A stretch of DNA of 38,885 nt, taken from the NCBI GenBank assembly GCA_002897915.1, contig BDTS01000100.1, positions 1-38,885 of the forward strand, read 5' to 3'. The translations under genes and the position numbers were made by a program. The first letter of the stretch is position 1; every line of letters starts with the position of its first letter. The notes beneath the pieces are model-generated. The model did no database searches. It was given only the letters and a program-made list of their open reading frames with translations, and had not been told where the DNA came from. This document shows positions 26,629 through 36,847 of the stretch, piece after piece. Origin of the DNA: a bacterium BMS3Bbin09 (lineage in GTDB: Bacteria; Nitrospirota; Thermodesulfovibrionia; UBA6902).

Positions 26629-28206
26629 TTGGCGATCGACTATTTACTTAAGAACGGGATGGTTGTTGATGGTACTGGAAGAGAACCGGTGAGGGCCGAT
26701 GTCGCTGTCGAGGGCAGCCGTATTAAAGACGTGGATGATCTTTCAGGCGCTGGTGCTACACGGACGATAGATATCGAGGGCCTTTGTGTCTGCCCGGGTT
26801 TTATTGACACACATGCGCATTCCGAATTCGTGCTGCTTGCTGATGGAAGGGCGGAAGGTAAGGTTTCCCAGGGCATAACGACCGAGATCAACGGCAACTG
26901 CGGCATGTCAGCGGCCCCTCTTTACGGTCCTGCGCTTGAACAGAGGGAGTCGGACCTTGAACAGCTGCATATTAAAGAGAGGTGGAACACCTTCCCCGAG
27001 TACTTTGAAATTCTCAAAAAGAAAAAGATAGCCGTTAATTTTGCTACACTCGTGGGTCACGGTAATATCAGGGCCTCTGTTGCGGGTTATTCGGACAGAC
27101 AGCTCTCGGAAAAAGAAATGGATGAAATGGTCCGGCTGCTTTGGGAGGCCATGGATGCCGGTGCAAAGGGGCTTTCGACCGGGCTCATTTATCCACCCGG
27201 GATATATTCAGGCACTTCAGAGATAATCAACCTTGCTCGTGAGACAGCAAAACATGGGGGTATATATGCAACTCATATGAGAAGTGAGGGTGACATGCTT
27301 ATGGAATCGATCGTGGAGGTCGTAAATATCGCGTCGGAGTCCGGAATACAGGCTCATATATCACATCTTAAAGCGAGCGGTGAAAAGAATTGGAATAAGC
27401 TTAAAGGGGTCTTTGAGACACTGGACCTGGCCGCTGAAAAAGGTCTGAAGATAACATGTGACAGATATCCGTATATTGCTTCCAGCACTGATCTTGACGC
27501 TGTTCTGCCTTCATGGGCATTTGAAGGCGGTCGCAAGGAAGAGCTCAAAAGGCTCAGGTCCGAAAGGGACAGGCTTGTCAAAGATATTCTGAAAGAGCAT
27601 CCAGAGGCTTCCGGGCGCGATTTCTGGGAGAAGATAGTCGTTTCAACATCGGGCACCAGAAATAAATGGATGGAGGGCAAGAGTATCGCGGAGATATCCG
27701 GGATCGGAAAAAAGCCGCTGATCGATACGGTCTTTGATCTGCTTCTGGAAGAGAACCTGAATGTCGGGGCCATATTCTTTCTGATGAGTGAAGAGAATTT
27801 ATGTTCCATTATGAAGCGTGATTATATGGCTGTAGGGACGGACAGCGCTGCGAGGAGTTATGACGGCGTTACTGCAGAAGGGAAGCCCCATCCGAGGGGG
27901 TTCGGGAGCTGCCCCAGGGTACTCGGTAAGTATGTAAGGGAAGATAGGATGCTGACACTTCCAGAGGCGGTCCATAAAATGACCGGACTGCCCGCGGGCA
28001 TATTCAAGCTTAAGGAGCGCGGGATACTCGCAAAAGATTATTTTGCGGACATAACTGTGTTCGACCCTGAGAAAATAATAGATACCGCTGACTTCAATGA
28101 CCCGTTCAGAAGGCCTGAAGGCATTCATTACGTATTTGTTAATGGTGAGCCTGTTCTTGCTGAAGGCAGGATAACAGGGGCCATGCCGGGGAGGGTGCTT
28201 AAATAA
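26629..28206 (+). CDS. N-acyl-D-amino-acid deacylase (D-aminoacylase) family amidohydrolase
   Basis: CPGFIDTHAHSEF, GHGNIRASVAGYSDR, YATHMRSEGD, GTDSAARSYDG motifs. Confidence 0.93.
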   Translation: MAIDYLLKNGMVVDGTGREPVRADVAVEGSRIKDVDDLSGAGATRTIDIEGLCVCPGFIDTHAHSEFVLLADGRAEGKVSQGITTEINGNCGMSAAPLYGPALEQRESDLEQLHIKERWNTFPEYFEILKKKKIAVNFATLVGHGNIRASVAGYSDRQLSEKEMDEMVRLLWEAMDAGAKGLSTGLIYPPGIYSGTSEIINLARETAKHGGIYATHMRSEGDMLMESIVEVVNIASESGIQAHISHLKASGEKNWNKLKGVFETLDLAAEKGLKITCDRYPYIASSTDLDAVLPSWAFEGGRKEELKRLRSERDRLVKDILKEHPEASGRDFWEKIVVSTSGTRNKWMEGKSIAEISGIGKKPLIDTVFDLLLEENLNVGAIFFLMSEENLCSIMKRDYMAVGTDSAARSYDGVTAEGKPHPRGFGSCPRVLGKYVREDRMLTLPEAVHKMTGLPAGIFKLKERGILAKDYFADITVFDPEKIIDTADFNDPFRRPEGIHYVFVNGEPVLAEGRITGAMPGRVLK

Positions 28207-28270
28207 TAATATAAGAAAGTAAATAGCAAATATCTTTCAATTGCTGGTAAAATACTTCAAATAAAAAACC

Positions 28271-29335
28271 ATGAAAACCGAGTGGCTATCAAAGACAATT
28301 TCTCTTGCGATCATTACAGTGCTCTTTTATCTTTTTTACAGGGTACTCAGTCCTTTCATTATCACGATAGCATGGGCCATGGTTTTGAGCATTACGTTTT
28401 ATCCGCTTTACCGGCTTTTCCTTAAATATATCAAGATACCATGGGCCTCATCTTTGCTTACACTCATAATTATACTTGTAGTGATACTAGGACCCTTTTC
28501 TTATGTAGCGAAGTCGCTCGTCCATGAGATCACTGATATATACAGCACTATTGAGGCAAAGGGTTTTGAGACGCTTACAAGGATCGAATCATCTCCGCGG
28601 CTTGCCGGTGTATTTGAAAAGGTTAGCTCGTCCAGACTGTTCGAAGGGTTTAATCTGCAGGAGAGTGCAGTAAGTACCCTGAAATCGATCGGGAAGGGCC
28701 TTGCTGAGCATACCAAGAATATTTTCAAGAACGCTTTGGTCATGATAATTAGTTTTGTTATAATGTGCATCACGATCTTTTATTTCCTGAAAGACGGTAA
28801 TATCCTTACCAGTTTCATTAAGGGTCTACTGCCGTTTACTGAAAAGGAGAAAGACAGGCTTGAGCACCGTGTAAAAGAGCTGGTCATAGCGGCCATCTAC
28901 GGGGGTCTTGCAGTTGGGGTGGCACAGGGGATACTCGGCGGGATAGCCTTTTACATGTTCGGCCTTCCGTCTCCGGTCTTCTGGGGTACCTCCATCGCGA
29001 TATTCTCGCTTTTACCGCTCTTTGGATCTACTATAATATGGCTGCCTGCAGGGATATATTTGATCCTCTCCGGTAGTGTTGCCATGGGAATAGGATTTCT
29101 TGTTTACTGTGTGCTTCTTATCACCACAATTGATAATATAATCAAGCCAATGGTAATAGGCGGCAGGACAAAGCTCCATACACTTCTTGTATTCTTCAGC
29201 GTTTTGGGGGGTATTAACTTCCTCGGTTTTCTCGGCTTTATCCTCGGGCCGCTGATAGCCGCACTGAGTCTTTCACTTCTTGAGATCTATACTTTTGAAG
29301 AGGGCGATACAGGGACAGAAGCTTCATCTGAATAG
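28271..29335 (+). CDS. AI-2E family (PerM/YdiK) permease
   Basis: LSPFIITIAWAMVLSITFYPLY, GGINFLGFLGFILGPLIAAL. Confidence 0.92.
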   Translation: MKTEWLSKTISLAIITVLFYLFYRVLSPFIITIAWAMVLSITFYPLYRLFLKYIKIPWASSLLTLIIILVVILGPFSYVAKSLVHEITDIYSTIEAKGFETLTRIESSPRLAGVFEKVSSSRLFEGFNLQESAVSTLKSIGKGLAEHTKNIFKNALVMIISFVIMCITIFYFLKDGNILTSFIKGLLPFTEKEKDRLEHRVKELVIAAIYGGLAVGVAQGILGGIAFYMFGLPSPVFWGTSIAIFSLLPLFGSTIIWLPAGIYLILSGSVAMGIGFLVYCVLLITTIDNIIKPMVIGGRTKLHTLLVFFSVLGGINFLGFLGFILGPLIAALSLSLLEIYTFEEGDTGTEASSE

Positions 29336-29350
29336 CATTCCTTTTGCGGA

Positions 29351-30706
29351 TCATTCCTGAATGCTATCTAATATCTCATCAGCGATCCTGTACCCGCTCA
29401 TAACGCAGTCATTAATGCCGATGCCTTTGTAGGCATTGCCTGTAAGGTACAGGCCGGGGTATTTCTTCATATGCTCATCGATCATTTTCAGCTTATCTAT
29501 ATGGCCGGGGATGTATTGAGGTATCGCTTTTTCCCACCTGTAGACCCTGAGCATGTCCGGGTCTTTTTTCAGGCCGAGCAGAGGTCTTAATTCTTCGAAG
29601 GCAATGTCAGAGATCTTATTATCATCATAGTCTTTCATTTCAGGGTGTTTTGCGCCCCCTATCATTGTCCGTAAAAGCACAGTCTCTCCGGATGCCCTGT
29701 TCGGGAAGATGCTCGAATCCCATAGTGTGCCGAGTATCCTGCGTTTCTCTATGCTGGGGACCAGAAAACCAAAGCCGTTCAATCCGTGTGTCAAATGCTC
29801 TTTTTTATATCCGAAGCAGACGACTGATACGTGCGGGTAGGGGATGTCCGAGAGTATTTTGGAAAGTTCTGTGTCCATGTCTTTCATCATTCCCGATGAT
29901 GCGTATGCGGGTGATGCCATGACCACGATGTCCGCGTTCTCTGTATCATTTGCGGTATGAACCTGGTATCTGCCATTCTCCATTGAAATCCCCTGGACTG
30001 GAACACCGAGACGGAGTCTCTCACCGATCTTTTGGGCAAGTGCATCAGTGATAGTCTGTGCGCCGTCATAAAAAGAGGTCAGGTTGCCTGCGGGCGCGGC
30101 CGACACATTTTCATTTTTCCTCTGTTTCTTGATCTGGATCAGTGCCTTGATGAGACTGCCGTATTCTTGTTCCAGCTCCTTTATCCTCGGGAAACAGCTC
30201 TTCATGCTCATATTGTAAGGGTCCCCTGCGTATATGCCCGAGCACATAGGGTCGATGAGCTTTTCAAGGGCCTCTTTCCCCAGACGTCTTGTTATAAAGG
30301 CAGCCACTGTCTCATCGTCAGGACCCTTTGGTGCGATTAATTCGCCAATTAGTCTGATCTTGCCGCCCCATGAAAGGAGGTCTGATTTAATAAAAGAAAG
30401 GGGTGATTCGGGCAGTGCATTGAGCTTCCCACCCGACAAGATAAAACGTTTTTTTGAATTCTCATTGCTCCTGACCGGTTCGATACCGAGGCTTTTGCAT
30501 AACTCAAGGGTCATTGGTTTGTTGTCGAGAAACCCGTTAGCTCCACGCTCGCAAAGATAACCGTCTGCCTGTTCGGTCCATATCTTTCCGCCTGGCCTGT
30601 TGTCCGCCTCGTAAACAGTGACATCAAGCTCCGGCATTTTATTCAGAAGCAGATATGCGATTGTCAGTCCGGATATCCCGCCGCCTACAACACTAATTTT
30701 CTTCAT
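29351..30706 (-). CDS. hemG: protoporphyrinogen oxidase (HemG/HemY type)
   Basis: MKKISVVGGGISGLTIAYLL FAD motif, GANGFLDNKP, C-terminal YLTGNAYKGIGINDCVMSGYRIADEI. Confidence 0.93.
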   Translation of the reverse strand: MKKISVVGGGISGLTIAYLLLNKMPELDVTVYEADNRPGGKIWTEQADGYLCERGANGFLDNKPMTLELCKSLGIEPVRSNENSKKRFILSGGKLNALPESPLSFIKSDLLSWGGKIRLIGELIAPKGPDDETVAAFITRRLGKEALEKLIDPMCSGIYAGDPYNMSMKSCFPRIKELEQEYGSLIKALIQIKKQRKNENVSAAPAGNLTSFYDGAQTITDALAQKIGERLRLGVPVQGISMENGRYQVHTANDTENADIVVMASPAYASSGMMKDMDTELSKILSDIPYPHVSVVCFGYKKEHLTHGLNGFGFLVPSIEKRRILGTLWDSSIFPNRASGETVLLRTMIGGAKHPEMKDYDDNKISDIAFEELRPLLGLKKDPDMLRVYRWEKAIPQYIPGHIDKLKMIDEHMKKYPGLYLTGNAYKGIGINDCVMSGYRIADEILDSIQE

Positions 30707-30722
30707 TAAAATTCCTTCTCCT

Positions 30723-31727
30723 CTATCCTCTGTCCCCCAGCCCTTTTTTAATTATGATCTCTTTGAGTGCTGATATAAATTTATCAGAGGTGTTGAGAGA
30801 GGCGCATCTCTTGAGATTTATCCCGTTCTTTTCCGCAAGCGCCTTGTATTGAATATCTATTTCATATAGTGTCTCGATATGGTCCGATACAAAACTGATA
30901 GGGATTATAAACAGGTTTTTACAGCCTTCTTTGGAGAGTTTGATAATTATTTCCTTAGTTGAAGGTTCGAGCCACTTTACTGGACCTGTCTTGCTCTGGA
31001 ATGAGAGGCGCCATTTCAGGTTAGTGATATTGTAGGGCTCTTGCGCAAGCCTTTCGTTCACCTTTTTGATGGTCATATTAATATGGTCGAGATAAGGGTC
31101 TCCCTCGTCGATGAATGACTGCGGCAGACTGTGGGCGCTGTAAAGGATATCGAAATTGCTCCCTCTGAATTCCTTTGCCCCCCCGGCGATCAGGTCTGCG
31201 AGAGAATCTATATATGCCGGAAAGTCGTACCATTCTTCAATATATTTAATATTAATATCTTTGCCTTTTATTGCTTGCTTAAAGTCATCAACAGAGGAGC
31301 CCGTCGTTGCCTTTGAATAGTGAGGATAAAGGCTGAGCACCACAAGCCTGTTGACACCGTCTTTGAGGATATTGTTAACGGTCTCTTTCATGAACGGGTG
31401 CCAGTAGCGCATCCCAATATAAACTTTAAAGTTGTGCGCCCCTGCGGTATGCGTCTTCAATGCCTTTTCGAGCACTTCTGCCTGCGCATTGGTGATGTCG
31501 AGGATAGGGGACTTGCCGCCTATCTCGTTGTACATTGCTGTTGCCTTTTTTGAGCGAAGTGTTGATATGAGCCATGCAAGGGGCTTTTGGAGAAAAGGTG
31601 GGCCGAGCCTTATGATCTCCCTGTCCGAAAAGAGGTTGTAGAGGAACGGGCGGACAGCCTGAAGTGAATCCGGGCCTCCGAGGTTAAGTAGAACGATACC
31701 TATAATCTTTTGATTTTTGTCTGTCAA
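30723..31727 (-). CDS. hemH: ferrochelatase
   Basis: IGIVLLNLGGPDSLQAVRPFLYNLFSD, YSAHSLPQSFIDEGDPY, FQSKTGPVKWLEP, PISFVSDHIETLYEID. Confidence 0.97.
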   Translation of the reverse strand: MTDKNQKIIGIVLLNLGGPDSLQAVRPFLYNLFSDREIIRLGPPFLQKPLAWLISTLRSKKATAMYNEIGGKSPILDITNAQAEVLEKALKTHTAGAHNFKVYIGMRYWHPFMKETVNNILKDGVNRLVVLSLYPHYSKATTGSSVDDFKQAIKGKDINIKYIEEWYDFPAYIDSLADLIAGGAKEFRGSNFDILYSAHSLPQSFIDEGDPYLDHINMTIKKVNERLAQEPYNITNLKWRLSFQSKTGPVKWLEPSTKEIIIKLSKEGCKNLFIIPISFVSDHIETLYEIDIQYKALAEKNGINLKRCASLNTSDKFISALKEIIIKKGLGDRG

Positions 31728-31748
31728 ATTTATTACCTGGGGACGGGG

Positions 31749-32981
31749 CTATTTGCTGACTTCAACACGGTTTCTGCCGTTATTTTTTGCCATATACAGG
31801 GCTTTATCAGCCTTGATGACAATTTCCTCCTGATGCATTTTTTCACGATAGGATGTGACACCAAGGCTTACGGTGACATTTGTTGTTGCCTCAATGGTCT
31901 GCCTGATCCTTTCGGCCACGTCACGGGCGCCTTCCAGATCCGTCTCAGGAAGCAGGACAAGGAACTCTTCCCCCCCGTATCTGACGGCAAGGTCGATCTC
32001 TCTCGACTCTTTCAGAAGTACTTTTGCAACATCTACGAGTGCATTGTCCCCCTTATTGTGCCCATGCGTGTCATTGTATGCTTTAAAGTGGTCTATATCG
32101 AGCATGATCACTGAGAGAGGTCTCTTGAACCTGACTGAGTTGGCAAAGTTCCTTTTCAGAATGATGGCCATAAAACGCCTGTTGGCGAGCCCGGTAAGAG
32201 GGTCGTGAAGCGAAGATCTTTTGGTTCTCTCATATAGTCTCGCATTGACTACAGCTAAACCGATCTGATCCCCGATGGACGTGAACATGCCCAATTTAGC
32301 TTCATCCATATCGAAATTTGTTTCGAGATAAAGATATAGCACGCCGACAACCTTGTTTTTAGATTTGAGAGGAATAATAATATGTCCGTGAGGTGTCATC
32401 CCGGGATATACGATGGTATGTCTGGGGTCGTCCATGCAATTTTTGGATATAATGATCGCTCCTGTTTCAGCGGCTTTTCCGCAGAGGCACTCACCGATAC
32501 TCATCTTTTTATGCGTGTTAAGAAAAGAATCAGTATGCCCAAGGTGTGAAACAAGCTTCATCCTGTTGCCTTCAAGAATGAATATCCCGCCCTTGGGTTC
32601 AACTTTGAAAATATCGATCTTTACAATGGTGGTCAGGATACTGGAAAGGAGATCGTTAAGATCTATTGTCCGGCTGATCGCCGCAGAAATCGTGAAAAGG
32701 ACGGACAGTTCCGTGTTAAGGTCTTTCATCTCCTTTGCAGCTCTAATACGCATCTGGTCTGTCCGGATAAGTTTTCTTCCTCCGACAAAGATCCCGCACA
32801 AAACCAGGACCCACATAAATACATGTACTGCTGACATGATGAGGATGTGTTCTTTTGGAATAGACCACCACAGGTTCCATACCAGTGATACTGCTACTAT
32901 TATCGTCCATACTGCTGCAACAACCCAAATGTAGGACTTGAAATGGCTGTGGAACAAGTTTTTGTTATCGTTTTCAGTCAT
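31749..32981 (-). CDS. membrane GAF-GGDEF diguanylate cyclase
   Basis: Two TM helices, GAF region, DPLTGLANRR, REID-LAVRY-GGEEF (I-site plus active site). Confidence 0.92.
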   Translation of the reverse strand: MTENDNKNLFHSHFKSYIWVVAAVWTIIVAVSLVWNLWWSIPKEHILIMSAVHVFMWVLVLCGIFVGGRKLIRTDQMRIRAAKEMKDLNTELSVLFTISAAISRTIDLNDLLSSILTTIVKIDIFKVEPKGGIFILEGNRMKLVSHLGHTDSFLNTHKKMSIGECLCGKAAETGAIIISKNCMDDPRHTIVYPGMTPHGHIIIPLKSKNKVVGVLYLYLETNFDMDEAKLGMFTSIGDQIGLAVVNARLYERTKRSSLHDPLTGLANRRFMAIILKRNFANSVRFKRPLSVIMLDIDHFKAYNDTHGHNKGDNALVDVAKVLLKESREIDLAVRYGGEEFLVLLPETDLEGARDVAERIRQTIEATTNVTVSLGVTSYREKMHQEEIVIKADKALYMAKNNGRNRVEVSK

Positions 32982-33055
32982 TTATAACTTCCTCCAAACA
33001 GATTATATTAACGAACATGCTGGACCTGTATTTATTCTGCGCCGTCATTCGATGT

Positions 33056-34297
33056 TTATTTCTCTAATACCTTTAAGAATATCTCGACTATCTGCGGATC
33101 AAATTGGGTCCCGGCGCACCTCTTGAGCTCTACAATTACAAATTCTCTTTTGAGGCCGGAACGGTATGGTCTGTCAGATATCATTGCATCATATGAATCG
33201 GCAACACAAAGTATTCTGGCAAGAAGAGGTATATCATCACCCTTAAGTCCATCGGGGTAACCCATTCCATCCACCCATTCATGATGTGACCTGATTATGG
33301 AAATAATTTTATCAAATCCTTTTATTGGTTTTAACATTTCTTCCCCTTTAGCGGGATGCATCCTGATCAAAGTATTTTCATCTTCATCGAGCATATCCGG
33401 CTTATCGAGAACCATATCGTATGCCCCTATCTTCCCTATATCATGCAGCAGAGACGCTGTTTTCAGGGTTTCAATGTCTTTGTCCATAAGGTTCATTTCT
33501 CTGGCTATTGAAACAGCAAGCTCTGTAACATTCAATGAATGACCTCTCGTCCATGGACTTTTGGCATCTATTATGTTTGATAAAGCAACAACAAGGCATT
33601 CATAGATATCTTTTTGCTCTTTATATGCAGCGTCGAGGTCCTTGAGCATATTAAAAAAGGCGTTTTTTGACTGGGTGATCTTTATTTCTTTTTTCCGGAT
33701 GTCTGTAACGTCGACCAATACGTGAATATAAGTGGTAGTATAAGTACCCTTATGTGTCAAAGGGGTGATGCTTTCAATGTAAATTTTGCCGTTGTCGTGG
33801 TCATAGAAGTCAGCTGATTCCGTTTTATTTGTCTTCAGCACCTTTTTGATGGGGCAGTCTATTATGGGGTCTATCTGCTTGCAAACAGTGGTACCGCATT
33901 TCATGCTGGAAATCAATTTATGAAAAGGTGCGCCCGAAATATCCGTAATATAGTTGTTTGCCCTGATAATGTTTAATTTATTATCAGTGATGAAGACGCC
34001 ATAGGGTATTGAATCAAATGTCATCCGCCATTCATTTGCGGCCTGTTTTAATTGGTTCTCGGAAAGGATGGTTTTGTCGAGCAGTTTTTTTCTTTCGTTT
34101 ATCAGATAGGCTGTTATGGTTGAGCCGATCGGGGCACTCAGGATAATCATGCGGATGATAATATCCATAGGTTCTTCAGGAAAGATGAAGTTCCTGAACG
34201 AAATAAAGGGGTGAAAGGCATACTCATTAAGTGAAAATGTTATAAGGACAACCCACCCGCAAAGAGCAATAAAAATAGCAAGCATGTGTTCTCTCAT
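33056..34297 (-). CDS. membrane PAS / HD-GYP phosphodiesterase-family protein
   Basis: SLLHDIGKIG HD motif, MHPAKGEEML, HHEWVDGMGYPDGL GYP motif. Confidence 0.93.
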   Translation of the reverse strand: MREHMLAIFIALCGWVVLITFSLNEYAFHPFISFRNFIFPEEPMDIIIRMIILSAPIGSTITAYLINERKKLLDKTILSENQLKQAANEWRMTFDSIPYGVFITDNKLNIIRANNYITDISGAPFHKLISSMKCGTTVCKQIDPIIDCPIKKVLKTNKTESADFYDHDNGKIYIESITPLTHKGTYTTTYIHVLVDVTDIRKKEIKITQSKNAFFNMLKDLDAAYKEQKDIYECLVVALSNIIDAKSPWTRGHSLNVTELAVSIAREMNLMDKDIETLKTASLLHDIGKIGAYDMVLDKPDMLDEDENTLIRMHPAKGEEMLKPIKGFDKIISIIRSHHEWVDGMGYPDGLKGDDIPLLARILCVADSYDAMISDRPYRSGLKREFVIVELKRCAGTQFDPQIVEIFLKVLEK

Positions 34298-34300
34298 ATA

Positions 34301-35581
34301 CTAATCTTCCTTTTTTAAGTCTAAAATTATCTCTTTCAGTTCAGCCATTTTCAATTCTCTTCCAATTGCCATATCATAAAACTCTTCAAGTTCTTCAACC
34401 CTTGCCTTAAGTTCATTTTCCAGGTTTGCTCTCTCGGAAACATCTCTGACTCTCAGTCTTGCCCCGAGAAATTCTCCATTGTAGTCATACATAGCCATTA
34501 AGTACAGCACAATATCTATTTTGTGTTTGTTTTTCCTGATGGCTTTGGCGTTGTCTATGATCATTGAACCTTCATGTATAAGTTTTTTCATTATAACCTC
34601 TGTGTCTTCCCATCCTTCAAGCCTGTATATATCACTGAAGTGCTTGCCGATAATTTCTTCTCTCGAAAAACCAAGAAGTTCATGTCCCTTCTTGTTGGAA
34701 TAAATAATGATGCAGTCTGTGTCTATGGAATGGATCATATCAGATGATGATTCGACAACTTCCATGAATTTTCTTTCAGATTCTCTTAACTGTTGTTTTA
34801 ATTCCTTTTGAGCATCCTCAAGTTTAGTTCGTATTTCCCAGTTGAATATCTTGAGCATACCGGCCACTGCCCATGTGGCGGCAATTGCACAAATTGCGCG
34901 GAACACTTGAACCGGAATCTTGACTGTAGAGAAAAATGAGTTTGTATTCAGCCAGTTAGAAGGGAAAAAATCTGCTTTGGGAACAACGAGACCGCCTAAT
35001 ATACCATAAATAATAAAAGCCATACTTCCAATTAAAAAATATTTTCTTACGTTTAACGGTTCTAATATTTTTCTATTGGCCGAGTAATATAAAGAAAAGC
35101 CTGAACCGATAAGAAGGCCTCCTATGAGACCCAGAAAATATCTTGTATTGATGCTGCCGATCTTCCAGAAATCATTTGATATAGCAGCAGGAATCAGTAT
35201 GAATATTCCGAGTAAAGGCAGGAGCCACCAGACTAACAGACCGGACAATTTTGTCTGCCAGCCAGAAGAAGATGATATGGATAAACGAAAAAGCCTTCTG
35301 CCGAATTCAAACAGGAAAACATAAGAAGTAATGAGTGCAAACCAGCGGACTACATCCAGAAGATCGCTTCTTCCCTTAATAATCGACCACATATCCAGAA
35401 GCTCATTTGATCCGTGGGTCAGACCAAAGCAGGCTAAAAGCCACAGGGTATTGGCGATAGTAAATTCACTGTCTCCCTTTGGGTGAACGAGGATCACTAT
35501 CCCCATTACTATAAACGCAAGGCCGTAAATAAAGAATACAATATCCAGGTTGCCTTGAAACCATTGAGTGATAAAGTCCAT
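34301..35581 (-). CDS. polytopic membrane PAS sensor without recognisable output domain
   Basis: About seven N-terminal TM helices, PAS region MIHSIDTDCIIIYSNKKGHELLGFSREEIIGK, C-terminal coiled coil. Confidence 0.85.
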   Translation of the reverse strand: MDFITQWFQGNLDIVFFIYGLAFIVMGIVILVHPKGDSEFTIANTLWLLACFGLTHGSNELLDMWSIIKGRSDLLDVVRWFALITSYVFLFEFGRRLFRLSISSSSGWQTKLSGLLVWWLLPLLGIFILIPAAISNDFWKIGSINTRYFLGLIGGLLIGSGFSLYYSANRKILEPLNVRKYFLIGSMAFIIYGILGGLVVPKADFFPSNWLNTNSFFSTVKIPVQVFRAICAIAATWAVAGMLKIFNWEIRTKLEDAQKELKQQLRESERKFMEVVESSSDMIHSIDTDCIIIYSNKKGHELLGFSREEIIGKHFSDIYRLEGWEDTEVIMKKLIHEGSMIIDNAKAIRKNKHKIDIVLYLMAMYDYNGEFLGARLRVRDVSERANLENELKARVEELEEFYDMAIGRELKMAELKEIILDLKKED

Positions 35582-35609
35582 CTAATATTTTATCATTAGA
35601 AGCATAATA

Positions 35610-36653
35610 TTATCTTGCGCTTAGCCTGTGGACCATTTCTACCAGTGCAATGACATTCTCGGGCGGGGTCTGGGGGACGACTCCGTGGCCGAGGTTAAAG
35701 ATGTGCCCGCGGGCGGATGACCCTCTGTTCAAGACGTCCTTTACCCTCTCTTCCGTTTTTTCTTTGGGGAGGAATAAAGAGAGCGGGTCAAGGTTACCCT
35801 GGACCACAACGTCACCACCGAGTCTTTTTATCGCGGCGTCCAGATCGATCTTCCAGTCAATGCCGTATACATCGGCCCCGGAGGTCTTGATCTCTTCAAT
35901 CAGGCCTGCTGTTGAACCAACGAAATAGATCACCGGCACTGACTCGCCGCGGCCCTTCATCCACTCCTTCAGGTCCTTGATGATCTTCTGAACATAAGAT
36001 AATGCGTGTTTTCTGAAGTCAGCCGGGCAGAAAATTCCGCCCCACGTATCGAATATCTGCACGGCCTGCGCGCCTGCGGCTATCTGGGCCTTCAGATACT
36101 CTGTGATCGTTGCAGTTACTTTATCCATGAAGGACTTATAGAGTGCGGGGTTCTGGTATATCATCATCTTGGTATTGAGGAAGTTTTTAGATGTCCCTCC
36201 CTCTATCATGTATGTGGCGGTTGTGAAGGGTGCACCTGCAAAGCCTATCAAAGGCACTCTGCCCGCAAGCTCTTTTCTGAGTAAACGGATCGTGTCCATA
36301 ACAAATCCCATTGTATCTTCAGGGTCGGGAACGAACAGCTTGTCCACTGTCTCTTTGTCCCTGACAGGATCCAGCATAGGGCCCCTGTTTTCCTCAAACG
36401 AGAGATTCTGTCCCATTGCTTCACACGGAATAAGTATATCTGAAAACATTATGGCGGCATCTACATTTAATCTATCTACTGGTTGGATCGTCACCTCTGC
36501 CGCAAGTTCAGGAGTCTTACACATTGTGAGGAAGTCTGCCTTGCCCCTTATTGCGCGGTATTCGGGCAGGTATCTCCCTGCCTGCCTCATGATCCAGACA
36601 GGTGTATGTGAAACTTCTTCTCCTTTGCAGGCCTTCAAAAATGTATCATTCAT
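35610..36653 (-). CDS. hemE: uroporphyrinogen decarboxylase
   Basis: VWIMRQAGRYLPEYRAIR, GFAGAPFTTATYMIEGG, FDTWGG, NLGHGVVPQTPPENV. Confidence 0.98.
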   Translation of the reverse strand: MNDTFLKACKGEEVSHTPVWIMRQAGRYLPEYRAIRGKADFLTMCKTPELAAEVTIQPVDRLNVDAAIMFSDILIPCEAMGQNLSFEENRGPMLDPVRDKETVDKLFVPDPEDTMGFVMDTIRLLRKELAGRVPLIGFAGAPFTTATYMIEGGTSKNFLNTKMMIYQNPALYKSFMDKVTATITEYLKAQIAAGAQAVQIFDTWGGIFCPADFRKHALSYVQKIIKDLKEWMKGRGESVPVIYFVGSTAGLIEEIKTSGADVYGIDWKIDLDAAIKRLGGDVVVQGNLDPLSLFLPKEKTEERVKDVLNRGSSARGHIFNLGHGVVPQTPPENVIALVEMVHRLSAR

Positions 36654-36847
36654 TATTCCTCCAAATTGTAATTACGATTTCATAATTAATTGACGCAATA
36701 GAAATTGGGAATTGTTGAGAAATATTCTATCTCGACAACTTCCATAGGGTTTTCTGCTTTAAGTTCTCTTTTACAGTACAGGCTTAGACTTAATCATACA
36801 TTATAACTTCTTGTCGATTTAGAAATTTTGAGACAGTTTCCCATTGC

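Noticed and set aside
29332-29367. ATAGCATTC...GAATGCTAT inverted repeat spanning the convergent stops of the AI-2E permease and hemG genes
   Set aside because: No T-run and long loop; could be a weak bidirectional terminator or chance.
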